This document shows positions 9,201-18,916 of a stretch of DNA of 64,000 nucleotides, piece by piece. The stretch lies in the NCBI GenBank assembly GCA_006503475.1, contig RSEH01000224.1, positions 1 to 64,000 on the forward strand, given 5' to 3'. The stretch comes from Stentor roeselii (Eukaryota; Ciliophora; Heterotrichea; Heterotrichida; Stentoridae). Below the pieces are notes generated by a model. That model made no database searches, had not been told where the DNA came from, and was given only the letters and a program-made list of their open reading frames with translations. The first letter of the stretch is position 1, and the number at the start of each line of letters is the position of its first letter. The position numbers were made by a program, and so were the translations under genes.

Positions 9201-12200
9201 TTTTCCACTAACAACCATAACTTTATTACTCTGTTCCACATTCTGATCAAAGTAGAACTTCGGGTCAGTAGCAGTTCCGATTAAATTGATAGTATGAGTA
9301 ACCGAATCACTAACAGGATGAGTCGAGTTCCCACTAACAATCTGTCCAGCCCTAACAAAAATCCATTTCGAGTTGATACTAACACTTTTCGTGCTATCAA
9401 AAGCAAGTATCCCATTAACCTCCAAGTACTGCAATCTAGGAGTATCCTGATCAAGTATTAAAATCCATTCAGGTTCAACAATAACAAGACTTCCATCAAC
9501 CGGTACCGTCGAGTTAACCCAAGTATCACTTTCAGACCATTTCAATACTTTCTGACTTCCATCAGTAGTAACAACTCCAGGAGGAACAGGAGGACTAGCA
9601 AGTATCTTACTAACTGAAATATCTCCAATTTGAGCGGCATTAAAAGCATCTCCAGAAATAATGATCTGGAAGAACTTAGTCACATTATCAAAAGTATAAG
9701 TACAAGACGGGTCACTTGACAACAAAGGCCGAGCGACTTTTTGACAAAGGTTTGTCTTTGCCGGGTCTGCCAGGTCGGCAGAAGCTGCAGATCCTCGAGT
9801 GACTTTAAAGTCGATAAAGTCATCAGTTAAGTTAAACTTCAAAATCACCCAATCTCCAGGTTCAAAGATATCTTGTTCCAACTTGAAGAAAGAAGGGTCT
9901 AAAGGAGAGTCCCCAGCGAAGAAGACGTCATATTCATAGCCTGTTACAAGAGGAATCGTTTGGCACTTGCCGATGCGATGATTGTTTTGACCTCTTGTGA
10001 AGTTGATTTTGCTGTAGTTAGGCTGAGTGACTCCATCAACAGTAGTTGAAGGGATGCCAGAGCCTGTGGTTCTTAGGACTTTCACACTTGCCTGAATGAG
10101 ATAATCAGGCTTCGGCGAATGAATCACGACTCTTCTGACCTTTTCCCCTGAACAGACGTAGGCTAGATGGTCAGCACTGTACTGACAGTTAGGAGTCTCT
10201 ATGTGAGTAAGTGGAGCAACTACATGACTCCCAGCAGGCAGAAAACTATTCTCATCTGAAAGCATTTCGAAGAACCCCATATGAGGATATCCCCAATTAA
10301 ACCTCTTCACAGAGTCAAAAATCTGAATCTTGTCTATTTTCACAAGTCGACCTCCTGAATCCAAAACAGGACATCGACTAGAATGAGAAGAATCTCCAAA
10401 AATAAACTGGTCACTCTGAAAGTTATAAAATCTTACATTTTCTATCAAAAAACCATCAGTCTGAGGTGCAATGATTCCTTTACTCCCCCTGCAATTTTTC
10501 TCAGAATTTCCAGAATCGCCAACAACGACAGCATCAGTAATCCTGGTAGTCTGATACCAATTAGAATAATGTGCATAAGTGACTTCAAGTCCCGCTAAAA
10601 GGTTATCCGCGACTTTAAACCCTTCAAACCTGACATCTCCAAGTTCTTCTCCAATAGCAGCATTACGTTTACATTTCCAGGCAGTGAGTCTTTTTAAGGT
10701 AGTAGTGATGAATGGGTTAGAAGTCCCTGCAGGTGAGCAAGGGTTTTGAAGAGGCATAAATCTTTGCCAGATCCTGAGGCCGTACTTGCCGTAAGAGTGA
10801 GCAGTGTTGTCTTCAAAAGCGCCAAGTTCCGTGAACTGTGGGCAAACGGTCGTTGTTGCAGAAGGTCCTGTTGGGTGAGGGTCGAGCATGATCCAGAAGC
10901 CGTAGTTGGTCCCTCCTCCTGCATGGTTATTTCTCACAAAGTTATTCGGGTTCGTGATCCAAAATGTCGCAGGTGCCTGGTCTGTGTTTAAAAGACTCCA
11001 ACTTTGAACAGTCTTCAGACCTAAGTTCCCTTCGATGCGGTTTTGACTTTCAATGCCGTCTTCAATGAAGTAAGTGTGTCCTTTGATGTTGTAAGCCACG
11101 TTGTTCATCACTCGAAAGTAATGAACTCCATGAATTGTTACTGCTCGGTTGAATGTGTCATGAATTGAGTTGTTTTTAACGTAACTTTTGCTTACTTTTC
11201 CAATCATGTGGAAGTGAATCGGGTATCTTCCTAGTGTGAAGGCTTGCCCTGCGTAGAAAAGTTCTAAGTTTTCAATGCGGCCTATGCAAGACTCGTCTCC
11301 AGTCTTGTGAAACATGATGTGAACTCCGTGTTCTTCATTTCGTCCTTCTTCACTGCCCCGGATTTTTATGTTCCTGGTCAAACAGCCTACTTCTGCTCGG
11401 ATTTCCATGGAATCTGAATGTAAAGTCTCTGTATTCGCGTAGTGCTTGTAATTCAAAGGCGCGTCTAAGGTCAAAGTATTTCCTGAGATCGAGGTTATCG
11501 TTCGGACTTCAGCTTCATCAAATTCAAAACTCGTTGAAGCGATGACGATTTGATCTCCAACAAGCCAGTTAACATTAGAAGTGACTGTGATGACTGAAGA
11601 CCCTGGAGTTACCGTAGTAGCTAAAGTGGTCCAAGAAGGACTCTTCGCAATTCCATGAATATCGACAAGTCCTCCACGAATTGCAATGACTTTATTGCCG
11701 TACATGGGAAGGGCTTTGCTGTGACGATTTCCATGAAGAGTGATAATGATTTCGTTTTGAAAGGGAAGTGATTCAGTGCCAATCTGCAACATTCCGCCAC
11801 TGACGAAAATGTAATTCGCGTCTATTGTTAACCCTGGGATGTCGTCGACTATCAGGTTGCCTTCAATTAAAACAAGCCCCAGGTGCCCGGTGGGCATGTC
11901 AAGAATAATATTTTGTCCTTTGGGGATCCAGACACTTTCCCCAGCCCTTGGCGGGACTTCCCCTCCCCAAGTGGTTGATTCAGACCAGAGGTCCGCGTAT
12001 AAAAAAGTCAATCCTTGAGTCGCTGCAAGGCCTTGCCCATCGATTTTCACTTCTAAAGACGCAGGAACAAAAGTAGGTCTTGCTCCAGTTGTACAGACTA
12101 TAAGACTATCTGAAATTGATTTTAAAGAACACTCGATATCGTCGATTAAAACTTGGACTTTCGAGGAATCTGAACCGAAACCGGATCCAGTTAAAGTGAC

Positions 12201-15200
12201 TTCAACATTTCCAAGAGTCGTGCCTCGAACAGGGTCGATTTCAGTGATTTTCGCTGTTTTCGAACTGTCATAAGTGATAGTTCCTGTTGGAGTTACCTTT
12301 GAAGAGCCGTATTCAACACTTACTGAGCAGGTCATAGAAGACAAGTCGTTATCCTCGAAGACGATTCCATGCCACTCGACTTCATTAATAGCAAATCCGC
12401 TGGCAGGACTAGAATGAAAGAGTCTAAAATATCTATATTCATAAACAGGAAGACTATCACCAGGCTCCTGGTTTTCTTTGACTTCCCAAGTATTCCAGTA
12501 GTTGGTCACTCCATTAAAAGTGTTTATATCGCTCCAAGTACTCCCGTCGTCAGAACCTTGCAAGACGAGGCCGATGAGAAGTTTATAGTTAACTGAGTTG
12601 CTTCCTCCTCCAATGAACCGAACCTGGGAAAGTCTCAGGGTCCTTCCAATTCCGAAGTCTGCTCCGATGAAGACTGTTGTGCTTGTTTTACTTGCGAAGA
12701 CTGAAGGGTCGGAATCGTATACTTTGGAGGCAAGGTCTAAACCTGAGGAAATTATTGTGAAACGAGTCATGTGAATACCTTCTGTTTGGATTTGGTAGTT
12801 TTCGAAGGAATATTGAGATACTAATGATGGAAGAATGCATTTTAAGGAGTTTCCTAAGGCTGTTGAGGTCTCGCATTGTCTATTGCAGATGAAGACTTCG
12901 AGGTCTTCGTGAAGACCTGAACCTGTTAGAGATAATTCGCAACCGCCTTGGAATGAACAGCTTGTTGATGTGAATGGATTCACTGATAGGGTTATGGTTG
13001 TTGATACTGATGATGTGCTGAAACCGTAGTTTGAGATGTGTACTGATAGTTGATAGGTACCTGGAGGAGCATCTGCAACACAAGTTATTGTATTAGCATC
13101 CTCAGAAGTGACTACACAATCATAAATGCCAAGCATAACAGTTACTTCAGAAACAGTCACAGTAGGGAAACTTCCTACAATAGTTACAACTCCTAAATTT
13201 GAGGTCGTTGCTGAGGTTATGCTAAAAGATTTAGCAATAGACTGTACAATAGTGCACAAGCTAGAATCACTACAACTAGCCGTCCCAACATTCAACACTT
13301 TTCCATCAGCACTATTACTACTGGGGACTCTACAAGTAACCATCTCATCAAAGACCCGAACCTCACTACAACTCATCCCTCCAAAGCTAAAAACATCCGA
13401 TTCACTAAACCCAGATCCAAAAATAGTAACCATTTCCCCCCCCTGCGAGAATTCTCTAGGAACCACCTGCAAAACATTAACCAAATTACTAACCGAAGCT
13501 TCAACAAGCCCCCGTCCCCTTCCATCAACGACCAATTCCAATTCACAACTATTTCCTTTAACACTGGGCCAACTACCTTGAATAGATCCATTATCAACAG
13601 CACTAAGAGTGGCCTTAACTCCATTAACAGTCAAAGTGACTTTACTTAAGTCATTTCCAAAATTACTTCCAGTGATAGAAAAGCTGATTCCCGCCTTTAA
13701 ATTCGCAGGACTCACTGCAGAGACCTTCGCTGACATCGATTCAGTTCTAGTGAACGAGCAGGTTCCAGTGCAAACAGCTCGGTCAGTCAGTCTTCCATAA
13801 ATAATGAACTCTTGAGAGGTTCCTACTGATGAACCCTGCTCTGATGTGATGCAGGTGAATTGAGTGTCGCTTATTAAATTCTCGATTTCGCAGGGAAAGT
13901 CTTCTTGCTCGATGAAAGCGTACATCATTTTTGATATTGTTGAAAAACCGAAACCTGTGACTGTGATTTTCGTTCCGCCGTAGATTGAACCGGATGTTGG
14001 AGATATGCTTGTTATCTCGAATTTTAAGGAAAAGGTTGGAGATATTAAGTCGGAAAATTGGGCTAAACCGTTGTTTTCGAACTCGATTGATATCTCGTAG
14101 GAACCCGGAGGACCTCCGAGTATGTTGCAGTTTATTTCGGTTGTACTTGATGATGTTACTAGGCATTCAATGGATCCCATCATTACTTTGATCTTGGATT
14201 TGACTGTTTCGAAATTTGTTCCGGAGATTGTGACTTTTGTGGATGTTATCGTGCTTCCGTATGTCGGTGACACGCTTGTCACAGTAGGGGCATCAGTATA
14301 AGTCGCTAAATCCGAAGTAACTGAATCTGTTCCAACTGAAACTGTCAAGCTATTTAAACTATCAGTAAAAGCTGAAATCTTACACAAAAACGAGCTAAAA
14401 CTCGAAGAAATAACCTGACAATTAGAACTTCCAATCATAACAGTCAAACTCTGAGTATCCAAAGGAAACCCTCCACCAACAACTTTCAAGACAGCTCCTC
14501 CAGCCTTACTAAAAGTTGTTGGAAAAACATCAGAAACCGTTAAACTCTGCACAACAACTCCACTGACTCCATCATCAAAAGGAAAACTTCCAACAAAAGT
14601 ACCTCCAATTAAAGGAATATGACTTCCAACAACAGTAGTTTGAATATTGCATAAAATTTGACTATCATCAATAAAACTAATCAAACATTCACTTCCTTGA
14701 ACCCTGACATAAAAGTCCTCGAGATTACTTCCAGCTTTAGTGAAGCCATTTCCAGAGACAGTCAAAATGTCTCCACTTTGAACATATCCAGTGACTAAAG
14801 GCAAGTCATCTGAAGTTAAGTATTGAAAGGAACAGTCATCTTTGCACATGATCCTCCTGCCGTCGATGTCGACAAGCACCTGCTGCTTTGTTTCAATATT
14901 TCGTAAGAAGTCTGAAGGGATTACTTGGTAGTACTCGCTTGTCAGGTCTTCGTATTGCACTTGGCTTGTTAATTTTATGTTGTTTGGAGTGTCTGAGCCT
15001 TGGATTCCTCCTCCTGTCAGTCCGGAGATGTCTGCTGAGAAGTAATCAGATGGCCCTGATATCATGCTTCTTGGAAGGTATAACCAGTAGTCAGCTTTTT
15101 GACTGTTTATTGTCGAGTATACTTGCACTGAGTTCTTTATTGATGGGAGTTCACTGTTTATTGCGTATTCTAATGTCAGGGATGAGGAACCGAAGGCGAT

Positions 15201-16943
15201 ATTTGATGTTGATGTATTGTTGTGGATTATCGTGAAATTTCCTGCAATACTCGAAGTTCCAGGTATCTTAGTCGTGGTAGTTAAAGTCCCAGGAGGAGTA
15301 AGTCCAGTAAAATCTCCAGTAATAACTTTCCTAGTACTCGACCAAGGTTTAGTAAAAGTAATATTAAAAGCAACCGAGGTACTATCAACAATAGCCTTAC
15401 ATTCAAAACTCTCTCCAGTCTGCAACTCATCCAAAGCAGCTAAAACCTGATTACAAGTCCAAATTCCCGCATTGACATCAACATCAAACTTAGCAGAGGC
15501 CTTTCCTCCATATTTAACCGCGAGTTTTCCCCCAGGTTTTCCAGAAGGTGCTTGAACAAGCAACACCTGGACCTCATTGACGACTTCAGGAGGACTGATA
15601 GTTAATTTCTGTATAAAAGGCACTTTATTGCTCTGACTTCCATCAGCAGTAACTTTGACTCCCATGTCAAAATGCCCGGCGCCTCCAGAGTTCGAATGAA
15701 GTACTTCTAAGTAATAAAGACTTCCAGCAGTTAAATCAACAGGAGTAGAAATCGTTTTTTCAAAGAACAACTTTTGTTTATACCCAGTCCAAGCAGCGAA
15801 ATTAATGATTTTCTGTTTGCTAGCTTCAGAAGAGTCAGTTCCCAGGAACACTTCACAAGCGTCGTCAGAAGAGACGAAAAAAGTATAAGTTCCTGTTTTA
15901 GGAGCTTTGAACAATCCTTGAATTTTCGACTTGGTATTGACGTACTCGTCTCTTCTGATCTCAGTGGTCGCTTCTGTGAACAAGTAAGTGGGGGTCACAT
16001 CGACAAGTTCAGCGAAAGAAGCTTTTGTATCATTCCAAACAGTTCTTCTCACCCCTGCTCCCCCCTCAGTCACAGTGACCGATGGTGAATTTCCAGGTGA
16101 TGTAGTACATCGAATAGAGTGATAATCAACAAAACTTACATCACATTTCTCTCCAGAAGTCCATACCTGAATCCTGCTCTTATTACTAGGAAACCCTGCG
16201 CCAGTGATTTCAAGGTCAAGTCCTCCAAGAAGACTTCCCGAATGAGAAGAAATTTTATCAATTTTCGCAATGACTCTAAAATAATACCCATTTCCACCTA
16301 AGTCAAAATTCTTTCCCAGGGGGTAAAACCCTGCAGCTCCAGTTGTAAGAAGAACGGCTGGATTAGTGTCTCCATGAAGGTTATTCCCGATTTGAGCACT
16401 GATGTTATAAGTGGCCCATTTAGAGAGAGTTGTCGTGTCGTCTCTAAGCACTTCTAACAGCTTGTCTGACAATGAGGCCGACGTTACTTTTGCCCAGTCA
16501 TTTGTCATCCACCGGCCAGCGAAGGCGATGATGTCTCCTGGAGCGGCTTCTGTGGGGATCGTGTTGTAAACCATTGGAGTGTAGTCTAAAGAGAACTGAA
16601 ATTTTAAAGTCACGGAAGGCGAGATTACCACTTGGCCTTGAGTTGAACTGAAGGTTATGTCGACTAGTGATGGTGAAGGGTCTGTTGGAGCGGAAACTGA
16701 ACATTGGAAGTAATTTGAAGACCAACGGAATTCGATTATTGAACAGGAATTTTCTCCTACCTTCACTGAAAGCGCCTCGGCTTCAATGTCCAGGAAGTAC
16801 CCGGAAATGTGAAGAATCGTCCCGCCGTAGAGGGACCCATAAAGAGATTTTTGGTTTGTTACTCCTGATTCTGTTGATATCCCTTGGATCTCAACTGAAT
16901 TGCTTATTCGTAGCAGTGATATTAGAATGAATGAATACCACAT
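6270..16943 (-). CDS. Giant fibrocystin-L (PKHD1L1)-like type I membrane protein
   Basis: 3,557 aa in one exon. Residues 1-17 form a signal peptide. Many IPT/TIG Ig-like domains fill the N-terminal 1,600 residues, with a PA14 domain at about 318-435 and a discoidin (F5/8C)-like domain at about 1405-1528 (DGSTWSDI, YRYFRLFHSS). Two G8 domains follow at about 1650-1770 (WSESTTWGGEVPP) and 2465-2590 (WSESDTWVNSTVP), each followed by parallel beta-helix repeats such as YPIHFHMIG. A membrane helix lies at about 3489-3512, before a tail of roughly 45 residues. TIG, PA14, paired G8 and PbH1 is the fibrocystin-L plan; mammalian PKHD1L1 is about 4,250 aa. A cell-surface or ciliary coat role is inferred. 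The upstream 150 nt are A/C-rich on the coding strand. Confidence 0.88.
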   Translation of the reverse strand: MWYSFILISLLRISNSVEIQGISTESGVTNQKSLYGSLYGGTILHISGYFLDIEAEALSVKVGENSCSIIEFRWSSNYFQCSVSAPTDPSPSLVDITFSSTQGQVVISPSVTLKFQFSLDYTPMVYNTIPTEAAPGDIIAFAGRWMTNDWAKVTSASLSDKLLEVLRDDTTTLSKWATYNISAQIGNNLHGDTNPAVLLTTGAAGFYPLGKNFDLGGNGYYFRVIAKIDKISSHSGSLLGGLDLEITGAGFPSNKSRIQVWTSGEKCDVSFVDYHSIRCTTSPGNSPSVTVTEGGAGVRRTVWNDTKASFAELVDVTPTYLFTEATTEIRRDEYVNTKSKIQGLFKAPKTGTYTFFVSSDDACEVFLGTDSSEASKQKIINFAAWTGYKQKLFFEKTISTPVDLTAGSLYYLEVLHSNSGGAGHFDMGVKVTADGSQSNKVPFIQKLTISPPEVVNEVQVLLVQAPSGKPGGKLAVKYGGKASAKFDVDVNAGIWTCNQVLAALDELQTGESFECKAIVDSTSVAFNITFTKPWSSTRKVITGDFTGLTPPGTLTTTTKIPGTSSIAGNFTIIHNNTSTSNIAFGSSSLTLEYAINSELPSIKNSVQVYSTINSQKADYWLYLPRSMISGPSDYFSADISGLTGGGIQGSDTPNNIKLTSQVQYEDLTSEYYQVIPSDFLRNIETKQQVLVDIDGRRIMCKDDCSFQYLTSDDLPLVTGYVQSGDILTVSGNGFTKAGSNLEDFYVRVQGSECLISFIDDSQILCNIQTTVVGSHIPLIGGTFVGSFPFDDGVSGVVVQSLTVSDVFPTTFSKAGGAVLKVVGGGFPLDTQSLTVMIGSSNCQVISSSFSSFLCKISAFTDSLNSLTVSVGTDSVTSDLATYTDAPTVTSVSPTYGSTITSTKVTISGTNFETVKSKIKVMMGSIECLVTSSSTTEINCNILGGPPGSYEISIEFENNGLAQFSDLISPTFSLKFEITSISPTSGSIYGGTKITVTGFGFSTISKMMYAFIEQEDFPCEIENLISDTQFTCITSEQGSSVGTSQEFIIYGRLTDRAVCTGTCSFTRTESMSAKVSAVSPANLKAGISFSITGSNFGNDLSKVTLTVNGVKATLSAVDNGSIQGSWPSVKGNSCELELVVDGRGRGLVEASVSNLVNVLQVVPREFSQGGEMVTIFGSGFSESDVFSFGGMSCSEVRVFDEMVTCRVPSSNSADGKVLNVGTASCSDSSLCTIVQSIAKSFSITSATTSNLGVVTIVGSFPTVTVSEVTVMLGIYDCVVTSEDANTITCVADAPPGTYQLSVHISNYGFSTSSVSTTITLSVNPFTSTSCSFQGGCELSLTGSGLHEDLEVFICNRQCETSTALGNSLKCILPSLVSQYSFENYQIQTEGIHMTRFTIISSGLDLASKVYDSDPSVFASKTSTTVFIGADFGIGRTLRLSQVRFIGGGSNSVNYKLLIGLVLQGSDDGSTWSDINTFNGVTNYWNTWEVKENQEPGDSLPVYEYRYFRLFHSSPASGFAINEVEWHGIVFEDNDLSSMTCSVSVEYGSSKVTPTGTITYDSSKTAKITEIDPVRGTTLGNVEVTLTGSGFGSDSSKVQVLIDDIECSLKSISDSLIVCTTGARPTFVPASLEVKIDGQGLAATQGLTFLYADLWSESTTWGGEVPPRAGESVWIPKGQNIILDMPTGHLGLVLIEGNLIVDDIPGLTIDANYIFVSGGMLQIGTESLPFQNEIIITLHGNRHSKALPMYGNKVIAIRGGLVDIHGIAKSPSWTTLATTVTPGSSVITVTSNVNWLVGDQIVIASTSFEFDEAEVRTITSISGNTLTLDAPLNYKHYANTETLHSDSMEIRAEVGCLTRNIKIRGSEEGRNEEHGVHIMFHKTGDESCIGRIENLELFYAGQAFTLGRYPIHFHMIGKVSKSYVKNNSIHDTFNRAVTIHGVHYFRVMNNVAYNIKGHTYFIEDGIESQNRIEGNLGLKTVQSWSLLNTDQAPATFWITNPNNFVRNNHAGGGTNYGFWIMLDPHPTGPSATTTVCPQFTELGAFEDNTAHSYGKYGLRIWQRFMPLQNPCSPAGTSNPFITTTLKRLTAWKCKRNAAIGEELGDVRFEGFKVADNLLAGLEVTYAHYSNWYQTTRITDAVVVGDSGNSEKNCRGSKGIIAPQTDGFLIENVRFYNFQSDQFIFGDSSHSSRCPVLDSGGRLVKIDKIQIFDSVKRFNWGYPHMGFFEMLSDENSFLPAGSHVVAPLTHIETPNCQYSADHLAYVCSGEKVRRVVIHSPKPDYLIQASVKVLRTTGSGIPSTTVDGVTQPNYSKINFTRGQNNHRIGKCQTIPLVTGYEYDVFFAGDSPLDPSFFKLEQDIFEPGDWVILKFNLTDDFIDFKVTRGSAASADLADPAKTNLCQKVARPLLSSDPSCTYTFDNVTKFFQIIISGDAFNAAQIGDISVSKILASPPVPPGVVTTDGSQKVLKWSESDTWVNSTVPVDGSLVIVEPEWILILDQDTPRLQYLEVNGILAFDSTKSVSINSKWIFVRAGQIVSGNSTHPVSDSVTHTINLIGTATDPKFYFDQNVEQSNKVMVVSGKLDLYGNDVESYTYLAQNAYPGHKFIFVESASGWKVGDEIVIASSGFLFNESETFTISEILSNQDFSTDPDWIQVESKRSTGKISTNSPMDTVSSIPTSVVKLILNESLELYHSGASIIVEGVLVDMRTEVALLTRNIKIVGENNGWPGEIFVTDYLDEGGDEAVLRGGSLNLKNIQFENLGQIDFKRAGIKYFNAMTGNSTIKSTVFRDASSFGYHIVSAKNFIFDSNVIFNVMMKGLIAEYLEQSSITNNLIIRVDNNQSIPVLKKFLSIGLHVCFSQKCDYSMTGNRVTGVKNIGALYSPFDCSETNRIYDNLFRSCNMGVISSGIHDCAKVSASTVLFAVEAVENIATSPQLYYENLKIAQCLLGVAPPIRYVESTTEGVMKVTNSLFVGKTIHAACLNCSSLECNNTAGVISTIGTPKTEMFGLDVKLMLPLGDIDKDPHLYGQLEVDSCIFYNFVKNSHCNFYDHAIQTTQYGPDRIFPMKVSNTQFLMSDADCKVNFTGPLEGWINEDDCGIYQCTGPNNAYVKDSDGLFSGIDGGAYFLPNNPGIAERDKCVFVQASNGYVCEKGSTTETYATLLFQSLDEDKLIRTFSPINITSCCTPFETYHGSSFFNQMQNFMDHSWSGFYTAHLKSSIYPAIVKTGLYLNISATGTWANNLQFELLETDSESQGVIIAIWYQDPRSVVVYKNEKLVEAAKYTKAGISDCTFSDPHGCNRWFFEQNTVQVVIRKGDALVLKKIAVVQMNLEMDLTLDEFYSTDGPTLFVDRLAAMLDIPSYRIRIVNVRKGSVITDVEILESDQFLNNLETSQESKDELQGIKEKLDLAAQNGQLASSLDVTVLKYSSTVNTVEAVKTDIEESETNSESDEENDSDVDPGNEGGDQNDPTGKNNGKGGSKNSKFNNAMSDWVIAILAGVLLVLITISALFGTRKKNLVSSKINHEMSEIKLGAGGIRKNDFFNQAKVSPDISASHN

Positions 16944-17399
16944 TTTTATTATGTCTTTCTTTGGAATATTTTGGAATGATTTTTTTGGTTAGAGGGAAAA
17001 GTTGGGGAAGAAATGGCTGAATGAAGAAAAGTGGAATAGGGTTTCAATGGGTTTTAACTTTTTGATAGAGATTTTTTTGTGTGGAGAAGAGGAGAGACTG
17101 AATTTACTTTGAAGTGCTGGGTTAGTATGATGAGGAATGGTCTCATATAAGGTGCCTGTTGTAATATCAGGGTTTTGAATTCTTTTTATAATGATAACAG
17201 AATCACTTACTTTCTAATAATAACGACCTGTTTACTTCCAATGACTTTCTATCAGAACCTTCTCTGAAGTCTTGAAATCATGAAGTATCTGCCAAAAATA
17301 AATCAATGGTTAAAATAGTCCATATCCTTCAAATATTTACCAACAAGACTTTAATAACTAATATTTTCATTACGTTAATCAACTCCTCATCCCTTATAA
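16944..17399. promoter_or_regulatory. Divergent intergenic region
   Basis: Lies between the ATG of the giant gene (minus) and the ATG of the IMP2-like gene (plus). The left 150 nt are G-rich on plus, so A/C-rich on the giant gene's coding strand. The right end reads CTTATAAATGAG, with a TATAAA run touching the plus-strand start codon. No gene seen. Confidence 0.5.
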
Positions 17400-17897
17400 A
17401 TGAGTCTAAAATCAATCATAAAAGCAAGTCTTTTAATAGCTCCAACTTTTCTAGTGCTCAATCATGATTTCTTTACAATTCGTAAGATTTATAAAGGCAG
17501 GGTGAAAGGAAACGATTTTTGTCCTACTTTCAACCCGAAATTCGAGTCTTCTTCAAGTTTTTTAGAAGACGATTATGTCCTTGTTCGGGTCCTCGGCGAG
17601 ACTTATGAGCCTAAAGACATCAAGCAAAAATTCGTCAGTGTTTTGAAGGCAGACGGATCGAGTGAGATCAAACTCGTTGAATGCATTGAAGGCGAATGGT
17701 GCCCCAGTCCTTTTGGATTCACTTTTGTTCAGTCTGGACATGCCTGGGTTAAAACTTTTAAAGATGTTGGAGATACTGTAGGGAAAATTTAGGTTCCTCT
17801 CGCTTCGATTGAAGGAGTCGTTGAGAAAGTCATCTGGCCGCCTGATAGGTTTGGAGCACTTGAAGATGACAACGTTTTAAAGATAGTGAATGATTAA
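17400..17897 (+). CDS. IMP2-like mitochondrial inner-membrane protease homologue, catalytic Ser replaced
   Basis: 160 aa from exons 17400-17777 and 17793-17897. An N-terminal hydrophobic helix (about 6-21) precedes signal-peptidase (S26) motifs. The family's WPPERW-like end is clear (VPLASIEGVVEKVIWPPDRFG), but only after the 15-nt intron is removed. In IMMP2L the active-site box reads VEGASMQPSLNP; here it reads VKGNDFCPTFNP, so the Ser position is Asp39 (codon GAT). The general-base Lys position appears kept as Lys91 (EIKLVECIEG). The family normally cleaves presequences on the outer face of the inner mitochondrial membrane. I infer an inactive or altered member. Confidence 0.8.
17778..17792 (+). 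other. 15-nt intron in the IMP2-like gene
   Basis: Reads GTAGGGAAAATTTAG. Splicing removes an in-frame TAG and joins GAT ACT to GTT CCT, restoring the conserved VPL...WPP end of the protease family. A is at position 10. Confidence 0.92.
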
Positions 17898-18916
17898 GAT
17901 ATACCAAGTGATTTTTCTAATCAAACTTAGTCTAAGAATTTGTATAGTACTTCAAAACTTGAAAATTAGAAATTTTAGATGAAATAATGTTTTCATTGTT
18001 GAATTTTCTCTTATCGATTAATTTAAGTATATTTATTGTCTCTCCAGTATAAATTAACTCAAATCCTTGAGCAAATAAGTTAACAATCCAGAAATCGATA
18101 ATTGATACAAATACCAACTATCAATACTATAATCCCAAAATCATTTTATAAATTTTTATGATCGATAAAAATCTTCAATTTATAGAGATATTATTCACAG
18201 TTATCCTTATAATGTTCAAAATTTCATTCGAACAGTAATATAATTATTTAGCTTGTAGAATTATGTCGAAAAAGTTATTTTATGTCTTGAATATGGATAA
18301 AGCATCTTAGATGTGATATGGTAATATAGCTTAATGAGATTAAAAGAATTTGAATAGTTAGCTATGATAAGCGATGAGAGCCAGAATATGCAGTTTTATG
18401 TGATATACTAGAGATTTCACTATATCTACTAAATTTAGACGAAGAATGAGCCAATGTGTTTAATATTCAAGTTGATCAATGGAGTTTTATTTTCATGAAG
18501 AATAAACGAAAATTTACTTGATATTTTTAAATTCGCTTTCAATAATTTTATACTTAAGAATTCAATCATAATCAACAATATCATGAAGGTTTATTCGTCC
18601 AGCCTCGTCAATAATAATCAAATAAAATGATTCTTCACCTCCAATAAGATCACCTGGCTTCATTGTGGAAATCTCACTCTAGCCAAAAATCAACAATTAG
18701 AGAATCTAAATAGAATATAGATAAAAATCTAGAAAATCAACGATTTAAACCAAAAGAAAATAGACTTTCAAATTTTTAAAATAATTCCAACCCCGAATCT
18801 CCCAAATTTATCGAATAAAAAATATAGAGTCATGATCAAATCGAAAATTTTTAGAAATGAAAATAAATTAAACCTAAACTTACCATCGTAGAGTTAATTA
18901 TGGGCTATAAATAACA
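17898..18916. other. Intergenic, about 1 kb, no convincing gene
   Basis: AT-rich, with scattered stops in all frames. A 33-codon minus-strand frame (18562-18663) was considered and rejected. The last 30 nt before the zinc-finger gene contain GGCTATAAATAAC, similar to the motif at other starts. Confidence 0.55.

Noticed and set aside
18562-18663. 33-codon minus-strand frame MKPGDLIGGEESFYLIII...
   Set aside because: Looks protein-like but is short, ends in TGA, and a 16-nt GT...AG candidate upstream leads into stops. No family recognised.
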